Shown here piece after piece: positions 24,501-33,057 of a stretch of 51,599 nucleotides of DNA. Numbering within the stretch: the first letter of the stretch is position 1; the number at the start of each line of letters is the position of its first letter. The stretch comes from Phycisphaerales bacterium (GTDB lineage: Bacteria > Planctomycetota > Phycisphaerae > Phycisphaerales > UBA1924). The position numbers and the translations under genes are program-made. The notes beneath the pieces are model-generated. The model was given only the letters and a program-made list of their open reading frames with translations, did not search any database and was not told the DNA's origin. The stretch lies in the NCBI GenBank assembly GCA_022843565.1, contig JALHNK010000005.1, positions 1-51,599 of the forward strand, written 5' to 3'.

Positions 24501-25544
24501 TCAGACTTTCTCCCGCACGGGCGTGCCGAGTAGCCCGCTGGGTTTGACAAGCAGCACAACGATCAGCACGCTGAAGACGTAGACGTCACGCAGGTTGGTC
24601 CCCATGTTGGTGCCCATCAGCGGGTCCAGGTACTTGGAGAACAGGTACATGCCCATGAACTCGATCAGCGCGATGAGGAACCCGCCGAGGACCGCCCCGC
24701 GCACGTTGCCGATGCCGCCGACCACCGCGGCGACGAAGGCCTTCAGCCCCAGGAGCACCCAGATCTCGTGCGCCGGCTGGTTCAGCCCCGGGTACTTCAG
24801 CGCGTAGAGGAACCCCGCCGCGGCGGCCAGGACCGCGCCGGTGACGAACGTGAACGACATCACGCGATCCACCGGCACGCCCATCAGCGACGCGGTCTCG
24901 GTGTTGAACGACACCGCCCGCATCGCGGCCCCCAGCTTGGTGCGGTACACCAGGTGCTGCAAGCCGAACATCAGCACCATCGCGCTGACAAAGATGAACA
25001 CGTCCACGAGGTTCACCTGCACGCTTGCAGCCGGGATGGTCGGATCGCCGGAGGGGAACGGCACGCTGATCAGCGATGTGTCCGGCAGCAGGCTCGGCAT
25101 CCGGCTCGGTGAGGGGCCAAACGGCACCGTCGCCAGCGAGCGCCCGTCTTTCTCTGCGGCGGTGAAGCCCGGGAGCTGCCCGACGTTCTGCAGCAGGAGC
25201 GAGACGCCGATCGCGGTGATGAGCACGTTCAGTCGGGCGGACTTGCGGAGCGGCTTGTACGCCAGACGTTCGACAAGGAACGCCACGCCGCCGCAGACGA
25301 CCATCGCGCACAGCAGCACCACCGGTGCCAGCCACAGGGGCGGCTGCTGGGTGTCGAGCTTCAGCCAGGTGATGACGCAGACGCTGGCGGTCAGGCTCGT
25401 CCACGCGCCCAGCACGAAGATGTCGCTGTGGGCGAAGTTGATGAACTTCAGGATGCCGTAGACCATCGTGTAGCCCAGCGCGATCAGCGCGTACAGGCTC
25501 CCGACAGCGATCGCGGTGATCAGGATTTGAAGAAAGTCAGCCAC
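24501..25544 (-). CDS. livH: Branched-chain amino acid ABC transporter permease LivH
   Basis: A 347-residue inner-membrane permease with the LivH start pattern VADFLQILITAIAVGSLYALIALGYTMVYGILKFINFAHSD split over the first two helices, the loop AMRAVSFNTETASLMGVPVDRV and the conserved GGIGNVRGAVLGG. An insertion near residues 120-170 contains a charged loop (AAEKDGRS, PDTSL). I chose the GTG at 25544, as homology begins there; the open frame extends 24 codons further without support. A strong terminator lies between livK and this gene. Confidence 0.92.
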   Translation of the reverse strand: MADFLQILITAIAVGSLYALIALGYTMVYGILKFINFAHSDIFVLGAWTSLTASVCVITWLKLDTQQPPLWLAPVVLLCAMVVCGGVAFLVERLAYKPLRKSARLNVLITAIGVSLLLQNVGQLPGFTAAEKDGRSLATVPFGPSPSRMPSLLPDTSLISVPFPSGDPTIPAASVQVNLVDVFIFVSAMVLMFGLQHLVYRTKLGAAMRAVSFNTETASLMGVPVDRVMSFTFVTGAVLAAAAGFLYALKYPGLNQPAHEIWVLLGLKAFVAAVVGGIGNVRGAVLGGFLIALIEFMGMYLFSKYLDPLMGTNMGTNLRDVYVFSVLIVVLLVKPSGLLGTPVREKV

Positions 25545-25618
25545 GCGCGATGATGAACCCGTCAATCCTCTGGAACTCTCACAGATCGAGCTTGAACCGG
25601 ACGCCCAGTGTAGCAAAA

Positions 25619-25647
25619 CACCCCGCGAGCGTCGGGCTCGCGGGGTG
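25619..25647 (-). terminator. Terminator between livK and livH
   Basis: An 11-bp perfect stem, CACCCCGCGAG and CTCGCGGGGTG, with a 7-nt loop. On the minus strand it is followed by TTTT, so it acts after livK. Partial read-through would give far more binding protein than channel. Confidence 0.85.
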
Positions 25648-25711
25648 CAAATGGAATCACTGATCGTGCGTGAGGCTCGGTCGCGTCAGGGTTTGGCCGT
25701 TCCGCACTCGA

Positions 25712-26962
25712 TCAAGGCGTCACGGTCGCGCGATACTTCGGGCCCAGCGGCGAGCCCTTCATCTCGACGATGACGGCGCTCTTGACCGCGTCGCGATTGG
25801 CATCGATGGTGATGACGCCGGTGACGCCCTTGAAGTCCTTGGTCGCTGCGATCGCGTCGCGGAGCTTCTTGCCGTCGAGGCTGCCGGCCCGCTTCATCGA
25901 ATCGGCCAGGATCATCGCGGCGTCATAGCCCAGCGCAGCCAGACCGTCGGGCGTCTTGCCCTTGTAGTCGGCCTTGTACTTGGCGATGAACGTCTGCACC
26001 TGCTCATCGGGCTGATCGGGCGCGTAGTGGTTGGAGTAGAACGAGCCTTCGATCGCCTTGCCGGCGACTTCCGCGAGCTTCTCGCTGTCCCAGCCGTCGC
26101 CGCCGAGCATCGGGCAGGTGATGCCGAGCTTGCGGGCCTGAAGGGCGATGTTGCCGACATCGGTGTAGTAGCCCGGGACGAAGAGGACGTCGGGCTTGCG
26201 AGCGCGGATGGAGGTGAGCTGGGTGGTGAAGTCACCATCGCCGCCGGTGTAGGTCTGCTCGATGACGACGTCGCCGCCGAGCTTCTTGAAGGCTCGCTTG
26301 AACTCCTTGGCTAGGTCCACCGAGTACGGCGCCTTCTGGTCGTAGAGCATCGCGGCGGTCTTGGCCTTCAGCTCGCCAGTGGCGAACTTGGCGCACGCGC
26401 TGCCCTGGAACGGATCGATGAAGCAGACGCGGAAGATCATGTCGCCGACCTTGGTGACACGCACGTTCGTCGACGAGGGCGAGATCATCGGCACGCCCGC
26501 TTCCTGGCAGACCGGCCCGCCGGCGAGCGAAAGCCCCGAGGCGACCTCGCCCAGGACCGCGACGACTTTGTCGCTCTTGATCAATCGCGTCACCGCGAGC
26601 GTCGCCTCTTTGGGCTCGCCCTTGGTGTCATACTCGCGAAGCTCGATCGGTCGCCCGTCGATCCCGCCCGCGGCGTTGATTTCCTTGAACGCGAGTCGAA
26701 TGCCCTCGCTGGTGCTCTGGCCGAACGTCGCTTCCGGACCGGTGAGCGAGCCGTAGTGCCCGACCAGGATCGGCGCGCCGGATGCAGGTTTCGGGGCCAT
26801 CGAGTCGCCGGGTGTCGATGGCATGATGGACTTGGGGGCCATGCCCAGCGCCAGAGCGCAGGCGCCCAGGGCCGCGACAGAGGCGAGCACGTTGCGTGCG
26901 CCGCGTGATGCGGGCGAACGCTCCGAGCGTGGGCCGGAGAGCGAGCGGGAGAACCATGTCAT
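25712..26962 (-). CDS. livK: Branched-chain amino acid ABC transporter substrate-binding protein LivK
   Basis: A 416-residue periplasmic binding protein of the leucine/isoleucine/valine family. A signal sequence or membrane anchor covers residues about 24-42, followed by a Pro/Ser-rich linker. The type I periplasmic fold has ILVGHYGSLTGPEATFGQSTSEGIRLAFKEINA split over the first strand and helix, VVAVLGEVASG, ISPSSTN and FVPGYYTDVG. The ATG at 26962 has GGAG 8 nt upstream. The ligand is an amino acid or amide by family, but the specificity cannot be read. It is followed by a terminator before livH. Confidence 0.93.
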   Translation of the reverse strand: MTWFSRSLSGPRSERSPASRGARNVLASVAALGACALALGMAPKSIMPSTPGDSMAPKPASGAPILVGHYGSLTGPEATFGQSTSEGIRLAFKEINAAGGIDGRPIELREYDTKGEPKEATLAVTRLIKSDKVVAVLGEVASGLSLAGGPVCQEAGVPMISPSSTNVRVTKVGDMIFRVCFIDPFQGSACAKFATGELKAKTAAMLYDQKAPYSVDLAKEFKRAFKKLGGDVVIEQTYTGGDGDFTTQLTSIRARKPDVLFVPGYYTDVGNIALQARKLGITCPMLGGDGWDSEKLAEVAGKAIEGSFYSNHYAPDQPDEQVQTFIAKYKADYKGKTPDGLAALGYDAAMILADSMKRAGSLDGKKLRDAIAATKDFKGVTGVITIDANRDAVKSAVIVEMKGSPLGPKYRATVTP

Positions 26963-27201
26963 GCGTGTGCTCCGTGAATCAAGAGAGGGACGACCGTTGG
27001 CGACGCGATGCGAGCGGCCCGAAGACGCCGGGCCCCCTGCCGCCGACCCGAGGCGCGATGATACCACAAGGCCCGGCGACGGATGTGCATTCGTCCGAGC
27101 GGGCGGTGCCGATTCACACGTTTGTTGGCCGCGCCGGCCGAAGTCGGGCCCGCGACGCCACGGATCGACCGCCGGTGCCGCATCGGATTCTCGCGCGGCG
27201 G

Positions 27202-27759
27202 CTAGCGATTCAGCACCCCTTCGATTTTGCTCCGCATCTCCGCGGCGCTCTCTCTGGCCATCGCACGAGACTTCTTCAAGCCCCACCACATCGTCAGCGG
27301 GAGGCTCGCGATCGTCAGCGGCAGGTACCAGTACGCGGTGTACGTCCACCACATCGCAGGGAAGATCTGGTCGATCAGTAGTTCTGTCAGCGGCAGCCCG
27401 GGCCAGATCGTCACCAGCAGAATCACCAGCCACACCAGCGGCATGCGCCACAGCATCCGCTGCTCAAACCGCACCACCGAACCTGACCCTCCATTCTCGC
27501 CCGCGTCAACGCCGCTGTCGGGCCCCACGCCAAAGACGGTCCCCACGAGCGAGTGCTCGAACGGCACCGCGAATGCCTCGACTTCGAACATCGCTGCGCC
27601 CGTGGCGTGAAACCCCGCCAGTTTTCCTCGGCGGGCCGCTTCGTCGAGCTTGGCGATCACCTCCGGGCCGGTGCGATCGGTTCGAAGTTCGCGAAGCGAA
27701 CAGTCCCGTGCGCCCGCGGGTTGTTGATCGACGCCCTGTTTCGCCGTGCCGCCGCCCAT
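27202..27759 (-). CDS. Membrane protein of unknown function
   Basis: A 185-residue protein. A soluble first half (residues 1-100) is followed by two membrane helices, near 104-122 (WRMPLVWLVILLVTIWPGL) and 135-158, and a basic C-terminal helix. A good AAGGAG lies 8 nt before the ATG at 27759. Its stop is 239 bp upstream of livK, on the same strand, so a shared transcript is possible but not shown. I do not recognise the family. Confidence 0.7.
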   Translation of the reverse strand: MGGGTAKQGVDQQPAGARDCSLRELRTDRTGPEVIAKLDEAARRGKLAGFHATGAAMFEVEAFAVPFEHSLVGTVFGVGPDSGVDAGENGGSGSVVRFEQRMLWRMPLVWLVILLVTIWPGLPLTELLIDQIFPAMWWTYTAYWYLPLTIASLPLTMWWGLKKSRAMARESAAEMRSKIEGVLNR

Positions 27760-27985
27760 GCATCGGACTCCTTGACGCTCTGGGTGTGCCGCGAAGTTCT
27801 GACACCGTTCGCGCCCGCTCACACTCCAATGTGCGCCGAACACATCGACTCATTGCCGCCCAGCGTACCGGAGATACGGCTCGTGTGCGGGAGACGTTCG
27901 CAAGATCGAGTGGCTTGCCCAGAGAGCGTCCACGTCCGCTGAAGGTTATCGGCCTCGGACGAGTCTCTGGCACACCGCTCGCTCG

Positions 27986-27991
27986 TATGCT
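27986..27991 (+). promoter_or_regulatory. Candidate -10 element (TATGCT) upstream of 28004
   Basis: TATGCT ends 12 nt before the ATG at 28004. A leader of about 5 nt would be too short for a ribosome site. Confidence 0.3.
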
Positions 27992-28003
27992 CTGAAGCCT
28001 TCT

Positions 28004-28828
28004 ATGCGACCCGGGACGGCCCATTCTGTGCTGAGACTGGTGCGAGACGCCGACAACGCGCTCGCTCCGGGCGCCGGCGCGTCGCCGGGAAGCGACACAC
28101 ACCGGTCCGCCGCCAGGGCAGAGGGGGCTCAGCCAGCCGCCATGTCGGCGCAGACCCTGCGGCAGCGATTGTCGTCTGGCCGGGTGCAGCCGGTCTCGCC
28201 GGAGGCCCACGCCGAGCGGTCGGAGGTGATGTCGATCGGGCAGGCGATCCGGCGGCACGGCGCGGCTTCAGGAGCGAGCGCCCCCCATGCACCAACGCAG
28301 AGTTCGAACTCGCGGTCGGCGCGGGTGAGCACGCGTTCGTCGCTCGTGCTGGACCCGGGCGGTGTGTCGCCCATGAGCTTTCAGAGCGGCGCGGCCGCGG
28401 GCGATGCCACACCGTCGGGGCAACGCGCGGCACGGCGCGAAGTCGCTCGGGAGAATCTGCTCGCCAGCGCCCTGCCGGCGATGGACGTGCGCTGGATGCT
28501 CGCCTTGAAGGTGCAGCACGCGCTGGAGGGTGGCGTCGCGGCGATGCTGCGACCTGAGGTGCGGCGTCGGCTGATCGACGATGCGGGCTCGATGGGGCTT
28601 CGCCCGTTTGATGCCAACCTGATCATCGCGATCGTGCAGGATCGCGCCCGCAGCCGGCTGCCGATCGGCGGTGCCGAGACCGACGCGCGCCTCGCGATGG
28701 TCGGAGTGCCCGACGTGCCGCCTGCCACAACGCAGAATGCCCGAGCGTTTCACATGCTGATGCTCGCGGCGTCGCTCGGGCTGCTCGTCGCGGCGTATGT
28801 CGTGAACTGGATCCTCACGGCGCGCTGA
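28004..28828 (+). CDS. Tail-anchored membrane protein of unknown function
   Basis: A 274-residue protein with a long disordered, Arg/Ser/Ala-rich N-terminal half (residues 1-140), a folded helical part (about 145-235, with VRWMLALKVQHALEGGVAAML and LRPFDANLIIAIVQDRARSRL), and a single C-terminal membrane helix (248-268) with only four residues after it. The N-terminal extent is uncertain: the ATG at 28004 is the longest choice, and one at 28142 is also possible. I do not recognise the family. Confidence 0.65.
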   Translation: MRPGTAHSVLRLVRDADNALAPGAGASPGSDTHRSAARAEGAQPAAMSAQTLRQRLSSGRVQPVSPEAHAERSEVMSIGQAIRRHGAASGASAPHAPTQSSNSRSARVSTRSSLVLDPGGVSPMSFQSGAAAGDATPSGQRAARREVARENLLASALPAMDVRWMLALKVQHALEGGVAAMLRPEVRRRLIDDAGSMGLRPFDANLIIAIVQDRARSRLPIGGAETDARLAMVGVPDVPPATTQNARAFHMLMLAASLGLLVAAYVVNWILTAR

Positions 28829-28928
28829 GCAACTGCACCGCCGCCGACATGCGGCCGCCGGATCGGCGTTCGAGAGCGAGGCTGGCTCAGCGCCAGTGGA
28901 TTCCGTCGGATCGCGCGGCGTTGGCACT

Positions 28929-29225
28929 ATGCTCAGCGCGTTGGACACCACGTCGATCATTCTCGCGATCGTTGTGATCGCCGCCAGCGCCGCGGCACGC
29001 CTGGGCTACTACCTCTGGTGGCGCGGCGCTGTCGGCGGGCGACCCGTCACATTTCGAAAGCCCACGGCCAGCACCGAGGTCACGATCGTGCGCTGGCCGG
29101 ATCGCGCAGCGGCTCCGTCGCCTCACTCTGGCGTGGGCGGTCCGGAGGCGGGCGGTGTCGGCAGGGATGGTGGCGGCGGCACCGCCGGCGTCGCGACGGG
29201 CCGGCGTGATTCGGCCGACCTCTGA
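28929..29225 (+). CDS. Small membrane-anchored protein, unknown
   Basis: A 98-residue protein with one N-terminal membrane helix (SIILAIVVIAASAAARLGYYLWW) and a Gly/Ala/Pro-rich tail. It overlaps the end of the convergent lipoprotein gene by 103 nt, which is unusual. There is no good ribosome site; a TATGCT overlaps the ATG itself. It could be a real small gene or a chance open frame. Confidence 0.4.
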   Translation: MLSALDTTSIILAIVVIAASAAARLGYYLWWRGAVGGRPVTFRKPTASTEVTIVRWPDRAAAPSPHSGVGGPEAGGVGRDGGGGTAGVATGRRDSADL

Positions 29226-30403
29226 GCGCCCGGCAACTCGGGCACGATCGCGATGAGCACCCGCGCCCCGCCCGCGCCACCCCGCGCCGTCAGCATCTCC
29301 TCGCCCAGTGACCGCACCGGCCCGTCGTCCGGGCCGCGACGAACTTCGGCTCGCGAGCTGGTCGATGGCGAAGCGCTGGCGTTGCCAGCGATTGGACCAC
29401 CGGCTTCGCTCGTACGCCGGACTTCGCCGAGGCGGGCGATCGGAGCCGTTGCGTCAGGCGCGTTCATCGTGTCGGTGACGGCGGCTGGCTCCTCTGGCGG
29501 GCGATCGAGCACCTCCTGCCACGATCGCGAGGGCGACTCGGGCACGATCAGCACCGCCTCGCCGGGCTTCAGCGTGAGCGTCAGCAGCAGCCGCCTGAAC
29601 ACCTGCCCCTGAAGTGTGACGTCCGCAGTGGTGGTGCGGGGTGCCAGCAGGTCGGCCGTTTCCTGACGACCCGAATCGTGCTGCGGCACGAGCTGGACGC
29701 GCATGTCGGCCTCAACGCCGCTGTCGCCCGGCACCGGCACCGGCCAGCATCGCGCAAGCAGCCGCAGCGCACCGGGCGGCACCGCGACGCGGCTGTCATT
29801 CAGCGCGATCACGCCGCCTTGGGCCAGCTCCGGCCCGCGCGCGGCGATGTTCCAGCGGGAGCCCTGTTCCAGCCACTGACGCTGCACCGCCACCGGCACG
29901 CTGCTGACACGCTGACCGGCATCGAACTTGTCCAGCGAGAAGACGCCGACGCGCGGCGAGAGCTCCGCCTGAACGCGGATCAGATCGGCGCGATTCACAC
30001 GCAGCACGCGCAGCCCGGCACGCTTCCACGCGTCCAGATCGCTCGCGCCCGATGCTTGCGCGCCCGTGCCGACAGGTTGCTCGATCTCCAGCGGGCGCAG
30101 GGCGCGGGCGATGTCGCCCTCACGGTCATTGACGACCCAGGAGCGGATCTCGACGCCGACCCGATTGGTCACTGCGGGCTCGTCGGGCAGGACGCCCGGT
30201 GGCGCTGCCGACGGAGGGTTCGGGGCGGCCGCTGGAACTGAGGAGCTTTCGGATCCTGGACCGTCTGGCGTGCTCGAACAGCCCGCAACGCCGAACGCCA
30301 GGAGCACGAGTGTCGCCACGACGCAACCGTCGACCGCGAGAGTGCGGGCGGCTTTGAGCTTGCTGCTCTGGCGATCGCCGGATGGGCTGGGGGTGTGAGC
30401 CAT
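29123..30403 (-). CDS. Large lipoprotein of unknown function
   Basis: A 426-residue lipoprotein. Residues 1-42 hold a long signal sequence with the lipobox VAGC (Cys 42), then a Ser/Pro-rich linker. The folded part (about residues 75-340) has WVVNDREGDIARALRPLEIEQ, ARGPELAQGGVIALND and a late LKPGEAVLIVPESPS. The C-terminus is Pro-rich and disordered. No known family is recognised. The start at 30403 has no ribosome site; TACGCT lies 10 nt upstream. It is divergent from the sorting-signal gene at 30585. Confidence 0.75.
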   Translation of the reverse strand: MAHTPSPSGDRQSSKLKAARTLAVDGCVVATLVLLAFGVAGCSSTPDGPGSESSSVPAAAPNPPSAAPPGVLPDEPAVTNRVGVEIRSWVVNDREGDIARALRPLEIEQPVGTGAQASGASDLDAWKRAGLRVLRVNRADLIRVQAELSPRVGVFSLDKFDAGQRVSSVPVAVQRQWLEQGSRWNIAARGPELAQGGVIALNDSRVAVPPGALRLLARCWPVPVPGDSGVEADMRVQLVPQHDSGRQETADLLAPRTTTADVTLQGQVFRRLLLTLTLKPGEAVLIVPESPSRSWQEVLDRPPEEPAAVTDTMNAPDATAPIARLGEVRRTSEAGGPIAGNASASPSTSSRAEVRRGPDDGPVRSLGEEMLTARGGAGGARVLIAIVPELPGAQRSAESRRPVATPAVPPPPSLPTPPASGPPTPE

Positions 30404-30413
30404 GGCTAGACAG

Positions 30414-30419
30414 AGCGTA
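30414..30419 (-). promoter_or_regulatory. Candidate -10 element (TACGCT), near-leaderless lipoprotein gene
   Basis: TACGCT on the minus strand ends 10 nt before the ATG at 30403, in a gene without ribosome site. Confidence 0.33.
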
Positions 30420-30584
30420 ACCCTGCCCCAAGCCCCGCGGCCACCCAGCTTCACCCGGGCGAGTGGTGGTTTCGAGCGCAGATTGCTCGACTCTGGCGGC
30501 GGCGCGTGTATTCTGAACCCGGAGTGTCGTGGCCTCGCGCCCGGTGGGCGTGTGGGCTGTTGGCTTTGAACTGGGAGGTTTCTC

Positions 30585-31772
30585 GTGCAGAAGCTGTCAA
30601 GCGTCGCTGTGGTCGGTGCGTCCTTTCTGATCGCCGGAGCTGCGATGGCGCAGCCCGGGAGCCTTGCGGTGGTTCGCGTGGGTGCCGCGGGCGGCTCGGC
30701 CCCGCTGACCAGCGCCGCGGCGCCGGTCTTCATCGATCACTTTGGCGCGACAACAGTCGGCCAGGCTGCGCCGTCGCTGACTTGGGCCCTGCCCACGACG
30801 ACAGCTGGCGTGCAGCGCCGCTTGACGATCTCCGGGTCGCAGGTCGCTGAGGGCGGGCTGCAACTGTCCAGCAACGGGCAGTATCTCGTGCTGGGTGGTT
30901 ACGACGCGGGCGTGGGTACCGCCGCGGGCACCGGTGCTGGCCTCTTGAATAACGCCGGCACCCCACGCGTCGTGGCGCGGATTGACTCCAGCGGCAACAT
31001 CGACACCTCCACCGCTTACGCCAATGGCGAGTTCAGCGGCGGCGCGGGCACCGGTCTCCGTGGTGTCTACTCCGCCGACGGCACGTCGTTCTACGGCGTC
31101 GGTAACGGCACCGGCACGCTCCCGGCCACCAGCGGCGGCATCCGACGCGTCGCTTTCGGGAGCGTGACCTCGGCGGGCTCGCCTTCAACGCTCATCTCGC
31201 CCGGCAACTCCGGCACCGGCACCGCCAACGTCCGGCGTGCCATCGCGTTCAATGGCCAGCTCTTTGCGGCCACCAACTCCTCGCCTTTCACAGGCGTCAA
31301 CAGCGTCGGCACCGGCGTGCCGGTCACCAGCGGCAACTCGCAGACGAATCTCTTCGGTGCTGGCGGCAGTTCCTACGACTTCTTCTTCGCCTCCACCACC
31401 GTCGCGTACCTCACGGACACCCGCGCCATCGCCAGCGGCGGCGGACTGCAACGCTGGAACTTCGACGGCAGCGCCTGGGCCCTGGCGTACACGATCAACC
31501 TCGGCCTCGATCCCGCCAGCGGCCTCTCGGGCCTGACGGGATTGAGCCTCGCCGGCGGCAACGTCTACCTCGCGGGCGTCAGCGCCGATGGTCGCCGCCT
31601 GGTGACGACCACCGACAATCTCAGCAACGTCACTGCGTCGGCGGCCTTCTCCGTGCTGGCGACAGCCCCGGACAACACGTTCTTCCGTGGCGTGGCCATC
31701 CCCGCGCCCGGCGCCGCGGCGGCGATGGTCCTGGGTTCACTCCTGGCATCGCGTCGTCGTCGCCAGGTGTAA
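30585..31772 (+). CDS. Exported beta-propeller-like protein with PEP-CTERM-like tail
   Basis: A 395-residue secreted protein. The signal peptide ends at AMAQ (about residue 23). The body is rich in Gly, Ser, Thr and Asn with repeats of the type YSADGTSFYGVGNG, LSSNGQYLVLGGYDAG and LAGVSADGRRLVTT, as in beta-propeller surface proteins. The tail is VAIPAPGA, hydrophobic residues and RRRRQV, the local sorting signal. GTG start at 30585 with GGGAGG 6 nt upstream. The function is unknown; it is probably exposed at the cell surface. Confidence 0.85.
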   Translation: MQKLSSVAVVGASFLIAGAAMAQPGSLAVVRVGAAGGSAPLTSAAAPVFIDHFGATTVGQAAPSLTWALPTTTAGVQRRLTISGSQVAEGGLQLSSNGQYLVLGGYDAGVGTAAGTGAGLLNNAGTPRVVARIDSSGNIDTSTAYANGEFSGGAGTGLRGVYSADGTSFYGVGNGTGTLPATSGGIRRVAFGSVTSAGSPSTLISPGNSGTGTANVRRAIAFNGQLFAATNSSPFTGVNSVGTGVPVTSGNSQTNLFGAGGSSYDFFFASTTVAYLTDTRAIASGGGLQRWNFDGSAWALAYTINLGLDPASGLSGLTGLSLAGGNVYLAGVSADGRRLVTTTDNLSNVTASAAFSVLATAPDNTFFRGVAIPAPGAAAAMVLGSLLASRRRRQV

Positions 31773-31869
31773 GGCGACAGGGGTCGGTGGGCGGACGGGT
31801 CGGCGAGATCGAATCGCGCGCCGGCGGCGTGCGAATACGCTTCTGAAGCACCTTGCTCAGGAGCCCAAC

Positions 31870-32745
31870 GTGTCCGAGAACCTTGCCACCAGCTTCGCCC
31901 GGTCCGGTACCGCCTCGGGTTCGTTGATCGGGTTGCGCGCACTTGCTCACTTGGCCCGATTGTCGGGCGGGGTGATGTGCGTGCGCCCCGCACGGGTGGT
32001 GTGGCTCGCCCTCGCGGCACTGGCTCTGGCCGGTCCTGCGCTCGCGAGCCAGCCCGAGCCAACTCCAGCGCCGGCTCCGGCGGATCCCGCGCCGACTGCG
32101 CCGGCTGCCCCGGCCAAGCCCGAGTCACCGGCACCGGTGGTGCCTGCTCCTTTGCGCCCGGGCTTGAAGAACGAGCAGCCCAGTGCCGCGGGGATGGTCG
32201 GGCGCGATCAAACGATCACCGACCTGCAAGAAGCGCACGCCCTCGCGACATCTGTGATTGCCCAGAGCGAGCGATTCGCCAAGCAGGCCGACGACGAGGG
32301 CCAGGGGCAGGTCGCGTCGCTGTTTCGTGCGGTGAAGCGGTCGACCGAGATCCGCCAGAGGACGATCGCGACAGTCTTGCAGAAGCTCAGCGCTCCGGAG
32401 AAGGCGCCTGCGTCGGCCCCGGCAAGCCAGGCCAAGACCGCCGACAACATCAAGGCGCTGATCCAGACGATCGACCAGGAGAAGGACAAGCAGATCCCGC
32501 TGTACGTCTCTCGCGTGAAGACCGAGATGAACCGCGACGTGACGCAGGCCCTGCGCTACACGCGAGACGCCCTGCGCGAGCAGAGCGCGCTCCTGGGCGA
32601 GGCGCGCGACAACGCGAGCCAGTTCAAGGCCGGCGCGAAGGAGTATTACGTCTCGCGGACCTGCGGCTTCATGGTCGACAAGCTCGATTTCAAGAAGTGC
32701 CCGGTCTGCCTCGCCGCTCGCGACGACTTCGAACTCGTCAAGTGA
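31870..32745 (+). CDS. Exported rubrerythrin-like protein without metal ligands
   Basis: A 291-residue protein. After a hydrophobic segment (WLALAALALAGPALAS, about 45-60) and a Pro/Ala-rich linker comes a helical region (about 115-250) that follows rubrerythrin: ERFAKQADDEGQGQVASLFRA matches the AkkAkeEG..qIA.lFr block, and a second half follows. The C-terminus (TCGFMVDKLDFKKCPVCLAARDDFELV) matches the rubredoxin-like domain. The di-iron Glu and His positions appear replaced (Thr, Arg), and one of four rubredoxin cysteines is Ser. The GTG at 31870 is chosen for its AGGAG; an ATG at 31975 would give a standard signal peptide. Confidence 0.75.
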   Translation: MSENLATSFARSGTASGSLIGLRALAHLARLSGGVMCVRPARVVWLALAALALAGPALASQPEPTPAPAPADPAPTAPAAPAKPESPAPVVPAPLRPGLKNEQPSAAGMVGRDQTITDLQEAHALATSVIAQSERFAKQADDEGQGQVASLFRAVKRSTEIRQRTIATVLQKLSAPEKAPASAPASQAKTADNIKALIQTIDQEKDKQIPLYVSRVKTEMNRDVTQALRYTRDALREQSALLGEARDNASQFKAGAKEYYVSRTCGFMVDKLDFKKCPVCLAARDDFELVK

Positions 32746-33057
32746 CGTCACAGGCCAGCGGCATCGACGCAATCGACACGGCTGAAGCCCTTTAGTGTTT
32801 CCCCGAAGTTGCGTGAATCTCCCCGCGCGCCGGGAACCGATCGCCATCGATCCGCGAATTTGGCCGAGCGACACTCGTCGCGATCCTGCGCTTTTCGCGA
32901 AAGTTCAACGTCGGCGCGAACCTGTTTCTCCATTTGGTGCCTCTACTGGAATTCCCAGCCGGGATGAACTTTCCCGCGCATCTTCGAGGGATGTCGTTCC
33001 GCTGGCTCGTGGGCCCGCGCTTCGGCCCAGCGCTCGCTTGAGGGCCAGGAGATTGCC
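32746..33057. other. Intergenic region, 312 bp
   Basis: Between two plus-strand genes. I see no convincing hairpin, promoter or coding sequence. Confidence 0.4.
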
